Positions 1-8,184 of a DNA stretch of 46,001 nt are shown here, one piece after another. Below the pieces are notes generated by a model, which did not search any database, was not told where the DNA came from, and was given only the letters and a program-made list of their open reading frames with translations. The first letter of the stretch is position 1; every line of letters begins with the position of its first letter. Position numbers and translations under genes: made by a program. Source of the DNA: Bacteroidota bacterium (GTDB lineage: Bacteria; Bacteroidota; Bacteroidia; Chitinophagales; Saprospiraceae); the NCBI GenBank assembly GCA_024642665.1, contig JAHEAR010000009.1, positions 35,119-81,119 on the forward strand, in the 5' to 3' direction.

Positions 1-1022
1 TCTTTAAAGGGCATCTCGATCGTCAGTGCCAGACAATTAAAACGATGAGCAAGTTGTGGTGTACAAATCCGCATATCAGCTTTCCCGGGCTCGTCAAGCG
101 GATACTTATAGGTATCCTGAAAATCCGGACAGGTATCCATCCAGTGTTGTATAAACGTTGATTCTTTTAGGGCAAGTTCTTCACTGTATCCTGGGATACC
201 TTCGGAAGCGGCCACAAAATTATAGGGGAGTCCTTCATCGCCATGTACATCTAAAGCCAAATCGATTCCGATTTCGTCCATTTTATTTCGTACATAAAAT
301 ACTTCCGGGCTTCGTTTCTTACTGGGCCTTTTCCATTCTCTGTTTAAGTTCGCACCAGAAGCACTGGCCCGAAGATTACCGGCAATGGCTCCATCGATAT
401 TCATATTGGGCACGACATAAAAGACTGCTTCTTTCAACAGTACTTTGGAGACCGGATCATCATCGTCCAGCAGTCGACTTAAAAATCCTTCCATAAACCA
501 TTCCGCCATACTTTCTCCCGGGTGCTGACGAGCGATGACCCAGATCTTCTTTTTATTTCGACGCGGTTTACCAACCACCAACATTTCAATATCACGGCCT
601 TCAAAAGTTTTACCAACAACTTCCATATGCACTTGGTCCGAAAGCTGCGCTTCATGGATTAAGTCAAGATGTCGAGCATATGAGTATGGGGCAAAGTAAG
701 CAAAGAACACAGAGTTGTGTACCGGTTTGAAGTCCATGGAAAGCACACCATTGCGGTAGGTCGTGGGCACTCTGAACCACTCTTCGCGATCATAGGAAGC
801 ACAGATATTATACTCTTTCCATCCACTGGGGTAGGAGGATTTGCCGGCATTGATAATAGAGATTTTACATGCTTTTCCTGCCGCACCGGTGAGTCGAAAA
901 TGAAACCATTGAAAGAAATCAGAATTCGTGTCTTTTCTGATTTTTAATTTAATGATATTTTTTTTCTCATCTATTCCTGCGATATCAATATTTCCGCTGT
1001 CGAAGTTGGAAGTAATTTTCAT
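1..1022 (-). CDS. M14-family zinc carboxypeptidase, cytosolic-carboxypeptidase-like (3' end outside window)
   Basis: The leftward reading frame is open from an ATG at 1022 to the window edge (340 residues seen), so its C-terminus is missing. Residues 1-130 form a beta-rich N-terminal domain typical of CCP-type M14 peptidases. The catalytic domain then shows the zinc motif HPGE (H167, E170), the substrate-binding NLNREW (225-230), the third zinc ligand in DVHGD (H260), and the catalytic glutamate in TIEMPF (E336) just before the edge. The family removes C-terminal amino acids from peptides or protein tails. No signal peptide is visible, so the enzyme is probably cytoplasmic. The gene is divergent from the exported protein at 1211. 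The family call is firm; the substrate is unknown. Confidence 0.88.
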   Translation of the reverse strand, partial: MKITSNFDSGNIDIAGIDEKKNIIKLKIRKDTNSDFFQWFHFRLTGAAGKACKISIINAGKSSYPSGWKEYNICASYDREEWFRVPTTYRNGVLSMDFKPVHNSVFFAYFAPYSYARHLDLIHEAQLSDQVHMEVVGKTFEGRDIEMLVVGKPRRNKKKIWVIARQHPGESMAEWFMEGFLSRLLDDDDPVSKVLLKEAVFYVVPNMNIDGAIAGNLRASASGANLNREWKRPSKKRSPEVFYVRNKMDEIGIDLALDVHGDEGLPYNFVAASEGIPGYSEELALKESTFIQHWMDTCPDFQDTYKYPLDEPGKADMRICTPQLAHRFNCLALTIEMPFK

Positions 1023-1159
1023 TTCAAAAATTTGATTGATCAAAGAAGTGACAAGATAAGGTATTAATGGAATCAACAGGCAAGGAGTGTTGAGAGATAT
1101 GGTAAAACTTACTTATTTCTAAACGTTTTATTAGGGTTTTGTTAAATCTTTTTCCTTCG

Positions 1160-1189
1160 TTTGAGATACTAACAATTCCTCTATCTTTC
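1160..1189 (+). promoter_or_regulatory. Candidate Bacteroidota promoter upstream of the 1211 gene
   Basis: TTTG at 1160-1163 is followed, after an 18-nt spacer, by TATCTTTC at 1182-1189. The second box is one base from the Bacteroidota -7 consensus TAnnTTTG. It would start a transcript just before the ATG at 1211. The match is imperfect. Confidence 0.25.
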
Positions 1190-1210
1190 GCTTCTAAACT
1201 CAAAAACAAT

Positions 1211-1672
1211 ATGAAAAAAGTACTTTTTATTTTTGCCTTGGCACTGGGATCGATGCACCTGGCCACGGCTCAAACAGCGCAGTCTTTTTACTTTGAACTT
1301 GGTGGTCCTGGGCTTGCCTCTGTAAACTTTGACACACGTTTTGGCGCGAGAGAAGATGGTTTAGGTGGTCGAATTGGTATTGGTGGCCTGAGTATTAATG
1401 GAGCCGGTGTAGTCTTTCTTCCAATTGGTTTGAACTATCTTTTGGGGAATGATAGCAGACATTATTTTGAAATCGGCGCAGGAGCAACCCCTGTCTTTGG
1501 TAATGATGGCGCTGATGGAAGTTTTTCCGAAACATTCGGGCACCTGCTTTTTGGTTATCGACTTCAACCACTGAATGGCGGATTTACTTTCAGGGCATTT
1601 ATTAATCCTATTTTCGGTAATGGATTCTTTATCCCTTATTATGCAGGCCTGTCCTTCGGGTATAAGTTTTAA
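1211..1672 (+). CDS. Exported small protein, probable outer-membrane beta-barrel
   Basis: This is a 153-residue protein. The frame is open from 1139, but the ATG at 1211 is chosen because it begins a clean Sec signal peptide (MKKVLFIFALALGSMHLATAQ, residues 1-21). The mature part is glycine- and aromatic-rich with alternating hydrophobic strands and ends in an aromatic-rich stretch (YYAGLSFGYKF), as in small outer-membrane barrels. No catalytic motif is visible. A strong hairpin terminator follows at once. I recognise the style but not a named family; the specific role is unknown. Confidence 0.7.
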   Translation: MKKVLFIFALALGSMHLATAQTAQSFYFELGGPGLASVNFDTRFGAREDGLGGRIGIGGLSINGAGVVFLPIGLNYLLGNDSRHYFEIGAGATPVFGNDGADGSFSETFGHLLFGYRLQPLNGGFTFRAFINPIFGNGFFIPYYAGLSFGYKF

Positions 1673-1690
1673 AACTATCGCTCACCTTTA

Positions 1691-1731
1691 AAAAAGGGAA
1701 GAACTTGTCATCCATGATCTTCCCCTTTTTT
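1691..1731. terminator. Bidirectional rho-independent terminator between convergent genes
   Basis: GGGAAGA at 1696-1702 pairs with TCTTCCC at 1718-1724. An A-run at 1691-1695 and a T-run at 1726-1731 flank the stem. The hairpin lies between the convergent stops at 1672 and 1733, so it can serve both directions. Confidence 0.75.
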
Positions 1732-1732
1732 A

Positions 1733-2905
1733 TTATAAATAACTGAGCCACCATTTTTCCTTATGTGTTGTTTTGTAATCACTAAACATCTTGCAAAAAG
1801 GATAGAGCAATAGAATAATCGAGGTCCATATCAAATAGACAAGCCACAGATTCACGCCATAGCCTGTCAGCTCTTTCGATGAAGTCACCCATTGATTCAG
1901 AATCATAGCATCCCATCCAAATCCTGTGACTTGTGAGAGCGTCAGGGCAAACAAGTGTATAACATACAAGTGCATGATATAATAGAAAAACGGCACCTTG
2001 CCAAAGACTGCAAAAAAGTCAGTGACTTTGTTTTTGATATTTTCTGTTGTACCTAGAAAAAGAAAAGTCGCCCCAAGGGTCATCAGGGTAAAGGAAAGTG
2101 ATGGGGGATATTTTGCCGGATCAAAAAAGGAGTATAATGTTTGAGCAGTAGTTTCATAACTGCTCCATGGGTGATAGTTTCCATAATCGTTGACCCCTCG
2201 AACAATAAAAAACAAAGCAATACCTAAAAGCCCAAGTATTGTAAATAACTTTTGCCTTTTAGCGGCGGCTACCGAGGAGTCATAGTATGATCCAAAATAA
2301 TATCCGAGGGACATGATCGCAAACCACGGGAGGAGAGGATAAATGACACCCAATGTGACTCCTTCAGCTAACTGGAAACTACCTCGCTGATGAAGTATAA
2401 GCCAAAACAAATTATCCGATTGATTTATCGTGTCCAGTAAATTGTGCCCACAGATCACCACCAAACTCAACGCAAGAATATATTTCATCGGCAGATAAAT
2501 AATTCCTGCCAGACAGATCATGCTTAAGCCTAATACCCAGATAACCTGTAGGCTGATGTTAGGAAAATGAATATTAAAACGCCACGCAAAACATACAATG
2601 GTAATTTCTATAAACATTAACCATAAGCCACGTTTCAGTAGAAAGGAGGCGAGTTCATTTTTTGATTTACGCCGTCCGACCAGAAAGGCCGACATACCGG
2701 CCAAAAAAGCAAATGCCGGAGCACAGAAATGGGAAATCCACCGCGTAAAGAACAAGGCTACATTTGTGTTTATCGGATCCGCCGGATCAAATAGAAATGC
2801 ATCATGATGAAAATAATCCCGGGTATGGTCTAATGCCATAATCACCATCACCAATCCCTTAAGGATATCGAGTGATTCAATGCGGTTTGATTTAATTTGG
2901 TTCAT
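1733..2905 (-). CDS. DUF1624/HGSNAT-like multi-pass membrane protein, putative acyltransferase
   Basis: This 390-residue protein is strongly hydrophobic with about ten predicted membrane segments. The N-terminal signature SLDILKGLVMVIMALDHTRD (residues 10-29) is the hallmark of the DUF1624/heparan-alpha-glucosaminide N-acetyltransferase-like family. That family is thought to move acyl groups across the membrane onto sugars. The frame is open to 2974, but the ATG at 2905 (MNQIKSNR) gives the family's usual N-terminus; the extra 23 residues have no match that I recognise. It is the last gene of a leftward run (5073 to 1733) with short gaps and ends at the bidirectional terminator. The acyl donor and acceptor cannot be told from the sequence. 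Confidence 0.8.
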   Translation of the reverse strand: MNQIKSNRIESLDILKGLVMVIMALDHTRDYFHHDAFLFDPADPINTNVALFFTRWISHFCAPAFAFLAGMSAFLVGRRKSKNELASFLLKRGLWLMFIEITIVCFAWRFNIHFPNISLQVIWVLGLSMICLAGIIYLPMKYILALSLVVICGHNLLDTINQSDNLFWLILHQRGSFQLAEGVTLGVIYPLLPWFAIMSLGYYFGSYYDSSVAAAKRQKLFTILGLLGIALFFIVRGVNDYGNYHPWSSYETTAQTLYSFFDPAKYPPSLSFTLMTLGATFLFLGTTENIKNKVTDFFAVFGKVPFFYYIMHLYVIHLFALTLSQVTGFGWDAMILNQWVTSSKELTGYGVNLWLVYLIWTSIILLLYPFCKMFSDYKTTHKEKWWLSYL

Positions 2906-2991
2906 GTAATTAAAAGCAATAAAAATGAGATTTGTCCCAAACACCAACTTAACTATGAGCCAATAAGGATACAAATAAGACTTGGTATAAC

Positions 2992-3975
2992 TTAGGGCTC
3001 CACCACCAGTTCTGCGATTTTCTTAATATAGTTCGGTCCCATCCACGGCATGTTACCACTAATATCCTTGTTACAGGATTGCCGTCTCATAAACACCAGC
3101 TGGAGATCCGGAAAGACGATGGTCAGTTGACCAAAATCCCCCGTTGCAGCAAAGTTTCTGTGTGTAGAATTATTGTCTAGCCACCACAAATAACCATAGA
3201 AGGATGCGTTATTAGAGGCTGTTACAGAGGCGACTACCCATTGTTCTGAAACAATTTGCTGTCCACCAAATTTTCCTTTATGGAGCATCAGCAGACCAAT
3301 TTTTGAAGCATCGGACAGCGTGGTCTGTGCACCGCCAAAGACAATATCATTTCCGGCCTGATCTTTTGCCAATTGGGTAGAATCCATGCCAAGAGGTATG
3401 AAAAGTACTTCCTTAAAATAATCATTAGCGGTTTTTCCGGTGATGATTTCTATGATTTTACCAAGGAGTTGTACGGATTCATTAGAATAGCTAAACCTTA
3501 TTCCGGGCACTGTATCCAGGGCCAGCGTAATTATATAGTTATTAATATTAACCTCATCAAGTGCGCCCTGCGCTCCTCGTTTTTGATTCAAACCTGCAGA
3601 CATGGTCAGTAGGTGTTTGATGGTTACACCATGCGCACACCCATCTTTCCACTCCGGAATGTATTTACAAACCAAATCATCTACGCTCGAGATCAGGCCA
3701 TGATCAATCATAATTCCAATGACGAGACCGGTCCAGGATTTCACCATTGAAGCGGTGTTGAAGTACAAGGAATCACATTGATTGTTTTTCCAATGACCGG
3801 CAATACCATTTTCATTCAAAACGAAGATCTCATCGGTGTAGGTCATTTCACTAAAAGTAATCAGGTCTTGTAATTTATCCGGCTCTAAACGGGCATCTTT
3901 TTGCGCTTTCAGCGACATGCTGCATAGGAGCATTAAAAATAAAAGGACAGGAAATGATTTAGTCATCTTAAACAT
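2992..3975 (-). CDS. Exported SxxK serine hydrolase, class-C beta-lactamase family
   Basis: This 327-residue protein has a Sec signal peptide (residues about 4-25, ending LKAQ). The nucleophile motif S76-M-V-K79 and the second motif Y163-S-N165 mark the class C beta-lactamase/DD-peptidase/esterase family. The C-terminal segment TGDFGQLTIVFPDLQLV replaces the usual KTG/HTG strand. Family members are esterases, D-aminopeptidases or penicillin-binding-like enzymes in the periplasm. Most are not true antibiotic resistance enzymes. The start may be 3975 or 3966 (MTKSF). It lies 54 nt after the S33 peptidase and 86 nt before the DUF1624 gene, so the three may share a transcript. Confidence 0.85.
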   Translation of the reverse strand: MFKMTKSFPVLLFLMLLCSMSLKAQKDARLEPDKLQDLITFSEMTYTDEIFVLNENGIAGHWKNNQCDSLYFNTASMVKSWTGLVIGIMIDHGLISSVDDLVCKYIPEWKDGCAHGVTIKHLLTMSAGLNQKRGAQGALDEVNINNYIITLALDTVPGIRFSYSNESVQLLGKIIEIITGKTANDYFKEVLFIPLGMDSTQLAKDQAGNDIVFGGAQTTLSDASKIGLLMLHKGKFGGQQIVSEQWVVASVTASNNASFYGYLWWLDNNSTHRNFAATGDFGQLTIVFPDLQLVFMRRQSCNKDISGNMPWMGPNYIKKIAELVVEP

Positions 3976-4029
3976 CTATATTTCTTTATTAAAGCGGAAA
4001 CAATTAAAAGATATAAGAATAAGACTAAT

Positions 4030-5073
4030 TTATTTGAAGGCATCTTCATCCACATCCCGGATAAACTGTATCAATCCCATGAAATACGTTTTAGGGTCAT
4101 CATATTGAGACAGATGACTTCCGTTGGTCGTCAGGCTTCTTCCGTTTTGCACCTGCGTACTCATCCAGGTCATATACGCAGGATCCATCGTATCATATTT
4201 TCCACCGATCATCAGCGTAGGCACCTTAAGTTCTTTCAACCTGTCAGAGACATCCCAGCCTTTCAGAGTGGCATTGCCAGTGATGCCAAATTCACTGTGT
4301 CCTTGCATATAGACGTAGATATTTGGATTAAGATGATTAAATGCTCTGGTGACTGATTCCGGCCATTGATCAAGCGGCAACCTGCAAATGTGCTGGGTGT
4401 AATAGTGTTGAAATAGAAGTTCACTATACCTTGGATTGGCGAAGTCGCCCTTATCTTCCATGTCCATTATCTCTTTGTAGATAGCAGGATCCATTTGTGG
4501 CCCCAAAACTTCTTTGGCATACTGCTCATATTTGGGCGCACTGGCCATCATATTCGAAATGATTAGTCCTTTGATGTTTTTCTGATATTTCAAGGCATAC
4601 TCCATCGCGAGGATGCCACCCCAGGATTGCCCCAGCAGATAAAAATTGTCTTTGTTCATATTTAGGGCTATCCGCACCTGTTCCACCTCTTCCACAAAAT
4701 GTTCTGTAGTCCAAAGCGTGGAATCGTTGGGCTTATCACTATAGTAGGAGTCGAGTTGATCGTAATAGATATATTCGATTTCTTCGTTGGGCAAGTATCC
4801 GTCGAAGCATTCGAAAAACTCATGTGTGCCCCCGGGTCCACCATGAAGCAATAAAACTTTGATGGTCGGATTGTTTCCCATTCGTTTTGTCCATACATGA
4901 AACGTTCCTGATGGCGTCGTAATCGGTATCATTTTTATCCCCCCGGTAAGCTGGTCATCGCTACTGGAATAATCGAAATAGCCGGAGGTTGTGGACACCC
5001 TTTCACTTGTATGTTTTTTGGAACAGCCGGTCAATAAAAGGATTGAAAGCAAAAGATAATAAGTAATTTTCAT
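4030..5073 (-). CDS. Proline iminopeptidase-like S33 alpha/beta-hydrolase lipoprotein
   Basis: This 347-residue protein has a lipobox LLTGC (lipid-modified C17), so it should sit in a membrane facing the periplasm. The S33 hallmarks are clear. HGGPGG (77-82) forms the oxyanion region, GQSWGG carries the nucleophile S150, D294 lies in GGKYDTMDP, and H320 in NGSHLS completes the triad. Family enzymes release N-terminal proline or other residues from short peptides. It is first in the leftward three-gene run, consistent with breakdown of exported peptides or cell-wall pieces, though that link is inferred from position only. Confidence 0.88.
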   Translation of the reverse strand: MKITYYLLLSILLLTGCSKKHTSERVSTTSGYFDYSSSDDQLTGGIKMIPITTPSGTFHVWTKRMGNNPTIKVLLLHGGPGGTHEFFECFDGYLPNEEIEYIYYDQLDSYYSDKPNDSTLWTTEHFVEEVEQVRIALNMNKDNFYLLGQSWGGILAMEYALKYQKNIKGLIISNMMASAPKYEQYAKEVLGPQMDPAIYKEIMDMEDKGDFANPRYSELLFQHYYTQHICRLPLDQWPESVTRAFNHLNPNIYVYMQGHSEFGITGNATLKGWDVSDRLKELKVPTLMIGGKYDTMDPAYMTWMSTQVQNGRSLTTNGSHLSQYDDPKTYFMGLIQFIRDVDEDAFK

Positions 5074-5232
5074 TTTGTTCGGATTTAAAGAAGTTCAGGT
5101 TGTTACCGGGAAGCAATTGGATACAAAATAAGCAGAATGAAATTATTACATATCGTTTAGATGGTTATTGGGTTGATAAGTGTTAATTGCTTTAAAGATC
5201 AAGCATCTCATGTTGAAAACATTTTTCTTTTT

Positions 5233-5279
5233 AAAGGCATGATTTATTTTTTGCCCCATGCCCCATGCCCCATGCCTTT
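5233..5279. repeat. GCCCCAT heptamer x3 inside a hairpin; intergenic region 5074-5392
   Basis: Three perfect GCCCCAT units fill 5253-5273. They are framed by AAAGGCATG (5233-5241) and CATGCCTTT (5271-5279), which can pair, so the array sits partly in the loop of a stem. A second hairpin, TCCCGCT/AGCGGGA, lies at 5357-5371. No credible gene was found in 5074-5392. Confidence 0.85.
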
Positions 5280-5392
5280 TTAATTTAAGGTTATTCACAC
5301 ATTCGCAATTTCCCAATGAACTAAACTTTCTCAACAACAAGTGACAAAGGCTTCGATCCCGCTAAGCGGGAGAACTCATTTAAACGCAATAA

Positions 5393-5863
5393 CTAAGATG
5401 GAAGATCTACCTTTGTCAACACTTCATAATCGGTGATCTCATAATGCGCCACAACTTTTTCAACAAGGCCTTCACGGACCACAAGAATTAAGGTCTTATC
5501 CCCAATTTTTGATACGGCATTTTTCACCCATGAATCCCATCCTTTCCCGGACAATTCCAATGGACCAATTTCATCCAGGATTAGTGTTTTTATCTCAGGA
5601 TCAAAGAGATGATGATCTAACCAACTCATGGCCTGATGAAATGCATTTCCATCAAATACAAATCGCCCCACCATAACATCGGTAGGTGCATCCGTTTGCT
5701 TTTTTTGCCAGGCGATAGATTTTCCATTTTTAATATTGTATAGTTGCCGAAGTCCATCCTTATCCGGGCTCAGTACACCACCGCAATCTTTGCGTGTGGA
5801 CACCCATTCCATCAGGTGCGTGGTTTTATAACTCCGAATCGGCCCTGTGAATATCAGTATCAT
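5393..5863 (-). CDS. THEP1-like P-loop NTPase with altered Walker A
   Basis: This 156-residue protein resembles the NTPase_1/THEP1 family of small nucleoside triphosphatases. The P-loop region is GPIRSYKTT (G7 to T14-15), where the usual glycine before the lysine is Y12. Walker B and the family signature are LILDEIGPLEL (D97, E98). A C-terminal strand LVVREGL matches the family fold. Its start at 5863 overlaps the stop of the upstream membrane-protein gene by 38 nt, so the two are probably translated together and act together. The family is characterised for NTP hydrolysis in vitro, but the physiological role is poorly known. The sequence supports the fold, not the job. Confidence 0.75.
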   Translation of the reverse strand: MILIFTGPIRSYKTTHLMEWVSTRKDCGGVLSPDKDGLRQLYNIKNGKSIAWQKKQTDAPTDVMVGRFVFDGNAFHQAMSWLDHHLFDPEIKTLILDEIGPLELSGKGWDSWVKNAVSKIGDKTLILVVREGLVEKVVAHYEITDYEVLTKVDLPS

Positions 5864-6896
5864 CTTTCAAGCGATATTGAAGAATATATAATAAGGTATG
5901 GATCACAAAAAACTTCAACCGTTGAAATGATCGAAGGGTTTTACTCTCTGTCCAGGCTTTATCGATGATCCACAATATCTGTGGAAACATATCCATTGTT
6001 TGTGAGACCTGATGTGATAACTGTTGATGTTTTTTGCTCAAATACTTTTTGAGATAATGGATCAGCATGGGAGCTAAAAAAACAAACCATAAAGTGAGAA
6101 CGGCACAAGCACGAAGAATCGACAACAATCCTTGTTGGATATTTGAATCAGGATCGGGTAATCCACTATAAGCAAAAACGATCACGGCCACCAACACCAG
6201 AAAAAAAACATATCTGCGCCATCGACCTTTTTTCTTTGGCTTAAACAGTGCTTTGGTATCGTCATGTTCCAACACAAGGCTATATTTTATTTGGCCCCAT
6301 TGCGCATGCACTGATTTTATAACTTTATAAAGGAGCCATCCGACGACGATCCCCGATATCAGGTGAATAGACAGATAGGTATAAATGATTAGTGTAGAAG
6401 AGGTTACAGGAATAATGAGTCCCCATTTATGGGCGACCCAATCGCCCCAAATATTAATAGCATCCCATAACGTATTGCCATACAAGACGGTCAGTGTAAA
6501 CAATCGCTGGAGAGCGGATTCTATCAGTCCAAGACTAACGAAAAAGACAGATGATAAAAGCAGATGGGGCATGTATCGATAGATCAATGCACCCGTAACG
6601 CCCTGAAAGATAACGGCGATATAGGCCGTAGGAGATGAATGAGGGCTGACCAGTGCTTTGATGACTAAAACCACAATCAGCGAAGTCATGACGGTCTTCC
6701 ATTTTTGTTTAGACAGCACACAAATAAAGGCAATGCAGATCATCGCGAAACTTCCCACCAACAAGCCGGTGAAGGGAGAATTAAAGGCATGCAGAACGCC
6801 ACCAAGACCGCACTCATTCAGCGCCCATAATGCGGTAAGGCGTTGTATGGCTAATTGGCGATCGGATATAGTGGAGGATTCAAACATACATGTCAT
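5826..6896 (-). CDS. Unrecognised multi-pass inner-membrane protein paired with the NTPase
   Basis: This 356-residue protein has roughly eight hydrophobic segments in two blocks (about 43-210 and 228-285), joined by a basic cytoplasmic-looking linker rich in KPKKKGRWRR. The N-terminal signature WALNECGLGGVLHAFNSPFT (24-43) precedes the first block. The C-terminal 80 residues are amphipathic and helix-rich, recalling the coupling region of EcfT-type transporter subunits, but no clear ARG motif is seen. The overlap with a P-loop NTPase suggests an energised membrane machine. I do not recognise the family. The start could also be 6887 (MFESS). The functional guess is inference. Confidence 0.6.
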   Translation of the reverse strand: MTCMFESSTISDRQLAIQRLTALWALNECGLGGVLHAFNSPFTGLLVGSFAMICIAFICVLSKQKWKTVMTSLIVVLVIKALVSPHSSPTAYIAVIFQGVTGALIYRYMPHLLLSSVFFVSLGLIESALQRLFTLTVLYGNTLWDAINIWGDWVAHKWGLIIPVTSSTLIIYTYLSIHLISGIVVGWLLYKVIKSVHAQWGQIKYSLVLEHDDTKALFKPKKKGRWRRYVFFLVLVAVIVFAYSGLPDPDSNIQQGLLSILRACAVLTLWFVFLAPMLIHYLKKYLSKKHQQLSHQVSQTMDMFPQILWIIDKAWTESKTLRSFQRLKFFVIHTLLYILQYRLKDDTDIHRADSEL

Positions 6897-7141
6897 TGGC
6901 GGGTCAAGATACTCTATACGGAAGGAATCGCTCCCGTCAAATACACTTTAGAGGGTTTGCTCAAAATCGTATGACGAGTCTCCTATGCCCGTTCGTCTCA
7001 CAATTTGGCGACTTCAGTTCATCTCATTTGCTTTTTATTCAATGCAACCGTTGTTTTGTGATCAATAAACGATAAAGAAAAATGAGTAATATTTTCAGGG
7101 TAAGAACACCTTGGCGGGAATGTATCCTGAATTATTCTCCG
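6897..7141. other. Gene-free leader of the divergent intergenic region
   Basis: This AT-rich stretch lies upstream of the leftward membrane-protein gene and before the structured segment. Short frames here have no coding character. I see no clear promoter box. Confidence 0.4.
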
Positions 7142-7340
7142 GTGGGCGAGAACATGCAAAGGGTTGGGACATGCATGCTCGCCCACTCATCTAATATTTC
7201 TGCAGAGGGTCCGGACGACGGTAATGACAAGCTAAGTCATGCAGAAGTGAGGTTGTCTGCAGAAAATGAGGGATTAATTAAGGGGGTGTGGTAACTCCAA
7301 TTGCAGTGGGGAAGGGAGAAATATCTCCCTTATCCCTGCA
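7142..7340. other. Cluster of strong hairpins, possible structured RNA or mobile-element remnant
   Basis: Four inverted repeats follow each other. GTGGGCGAG-AA-CATGC (7142-7157) pairs with GCATGCTCGCCCAC (7173-7186). ATGAC (7224-7228) pairs with GTCAT (7236-7240). TGCAG (7240-7244) pairs with CTGCA (7257-7261). A near-perfect 16-bp hairpin lies at 7302-7340 (core AAGGGAGA/TCTCCCTT). No T-run follows them, so these are not ordinary terminators. A 70-codon frame (7082-7294) covers part of the region but looks non-coding. I could not match it to a known riboswitch. The segment may be a leader of either divergent operon, an RNA gene, or a decayed group II intron piece. Confidence 0.45.
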
Positions 7341-7470
7341 TATTATCTTAGGACTAACAAGTCTCTTTGATAAACCAAAGAAAGAAATTGCAACAAACCA
7401 ATAAATCAAATTTAAACATCGTTTGCCTTGTGCATGTATGAAGAACACCAGCCACCATATGACCACACAC

Positions 7471-8184
7471 ATGATCTTCAAGCGTCTTTCATTAGTCAGC
7501 TTATGGATGATCTTTTTATTGCAAGGGTGTACGCACGAAGCTGTCACACCTGTCATCCCCGATGATATGGAAGACAATACGGTGGGTACACCATGTGATC
7601 CGGGAGTGATTTATTTTGAACGGGATATTTTACCTATCCTTCGTTCTAATTGTGCTAAAAGCGGATGTCATGATGCCGAGTCCCATCAGGAGGATATAAT
7701 TCTGGATAATTTTCAGAATGTCATCAACAGTAAAGTGGTTAAACCATTTGATCTGAATGATTCAGAGCTTTATGAAGTGATTACTGAAACGGATCCCGAC
7801 AAGATTATGCCTGAGCCACCAAATCAGAGTCTGAGTGTAAATCAGATTGCATTGATTGCTCAATGGATAGAGCAAGGAGCAAAAGCATTGTCCTGTGATG
7901 ACCCGGAAGGCCCTTGTAGCACTGACAATATTAGCTATTCAGGATTTGTGGCCCCACTTTTGTCGAGCAATTGCATAGGATGTCATTCAGGAGGCACACC
8001 TTCCGGAAATATCGTCTTAAATTCGCACTCCGCTGTTCAGACGGTTGCGCTCAATGGTCGCCTTTTAGGAGCTATTACATGGGCTGCCGGCTACCAGCAA
8101 ATGCCAAAAGGTTCGGGTATGTTAACCGCATGCAATATTGATAAAATTAAAGCTTGGATAAACAATGGAGCACCAAATAATTAA
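7471..8184 (+). CDS. Haem-c-binding lipoprotein with two cytochrome-like domains
   Basis: This 237-residue protein starts at 7471, chosen because it gives a lipoprotein signal with lipobox LLQGC (C20); the frame is open from 7423. Two cytochrome-c-like domains follow. The first has a CX4CH haem site (C61 to C66-H67) with a possible axial Met in KIMPEPP (M113). The second has a standard CX2CH site (C168 to C171-H172) with a downstream Met in QQMPKGSGM. The style matches planctomycete-type (PSCyt1-like) periplasmic cytochromes. It is the first gene of a rightward operon through 10580 and overlaps the next gene by 20 nt. An electron-transfer role is inferred from the haem motifs. Confidence 0.82.
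   Translation: MIFKRLSLVSLWMIFLLQGCTHEAVTPVIPDDMEDNTVGTPCDPGVIYFERDILPILRSNCAKSGCHDAESHQEDIILDNFQNVINSKVVKPFDLNDSELYEVITETDPDKIMPEPPNQSLSVNQIALIAQWIEQGAKALSCDDPEGPCSTDNISYSGFVAPLLSSNCIGCHSGGTPSGNIVLNSHSAVQTVALNGRLLGAITWAAGYQQMPKGSGMLTACNIDKIKAWINNGAPNN

Noticed and set aside
2992-3975. Antibiotic-resistance beta-lactamase
   Set aside because: The SxxK family is broad and no feature specific to a clinical lactamase is present.
5146-5340. A 64-codon leftward frame
   Set aside because: It spans the GCCCCAT array and hairpin and shows no coding pattern.
7082-7294. A 70-codon frame overlapping the hairpin cluster
   Set aside because: No ribosome-site or coding signature, and it is interrupted by strong stems that fit a structured nucleic acid better.
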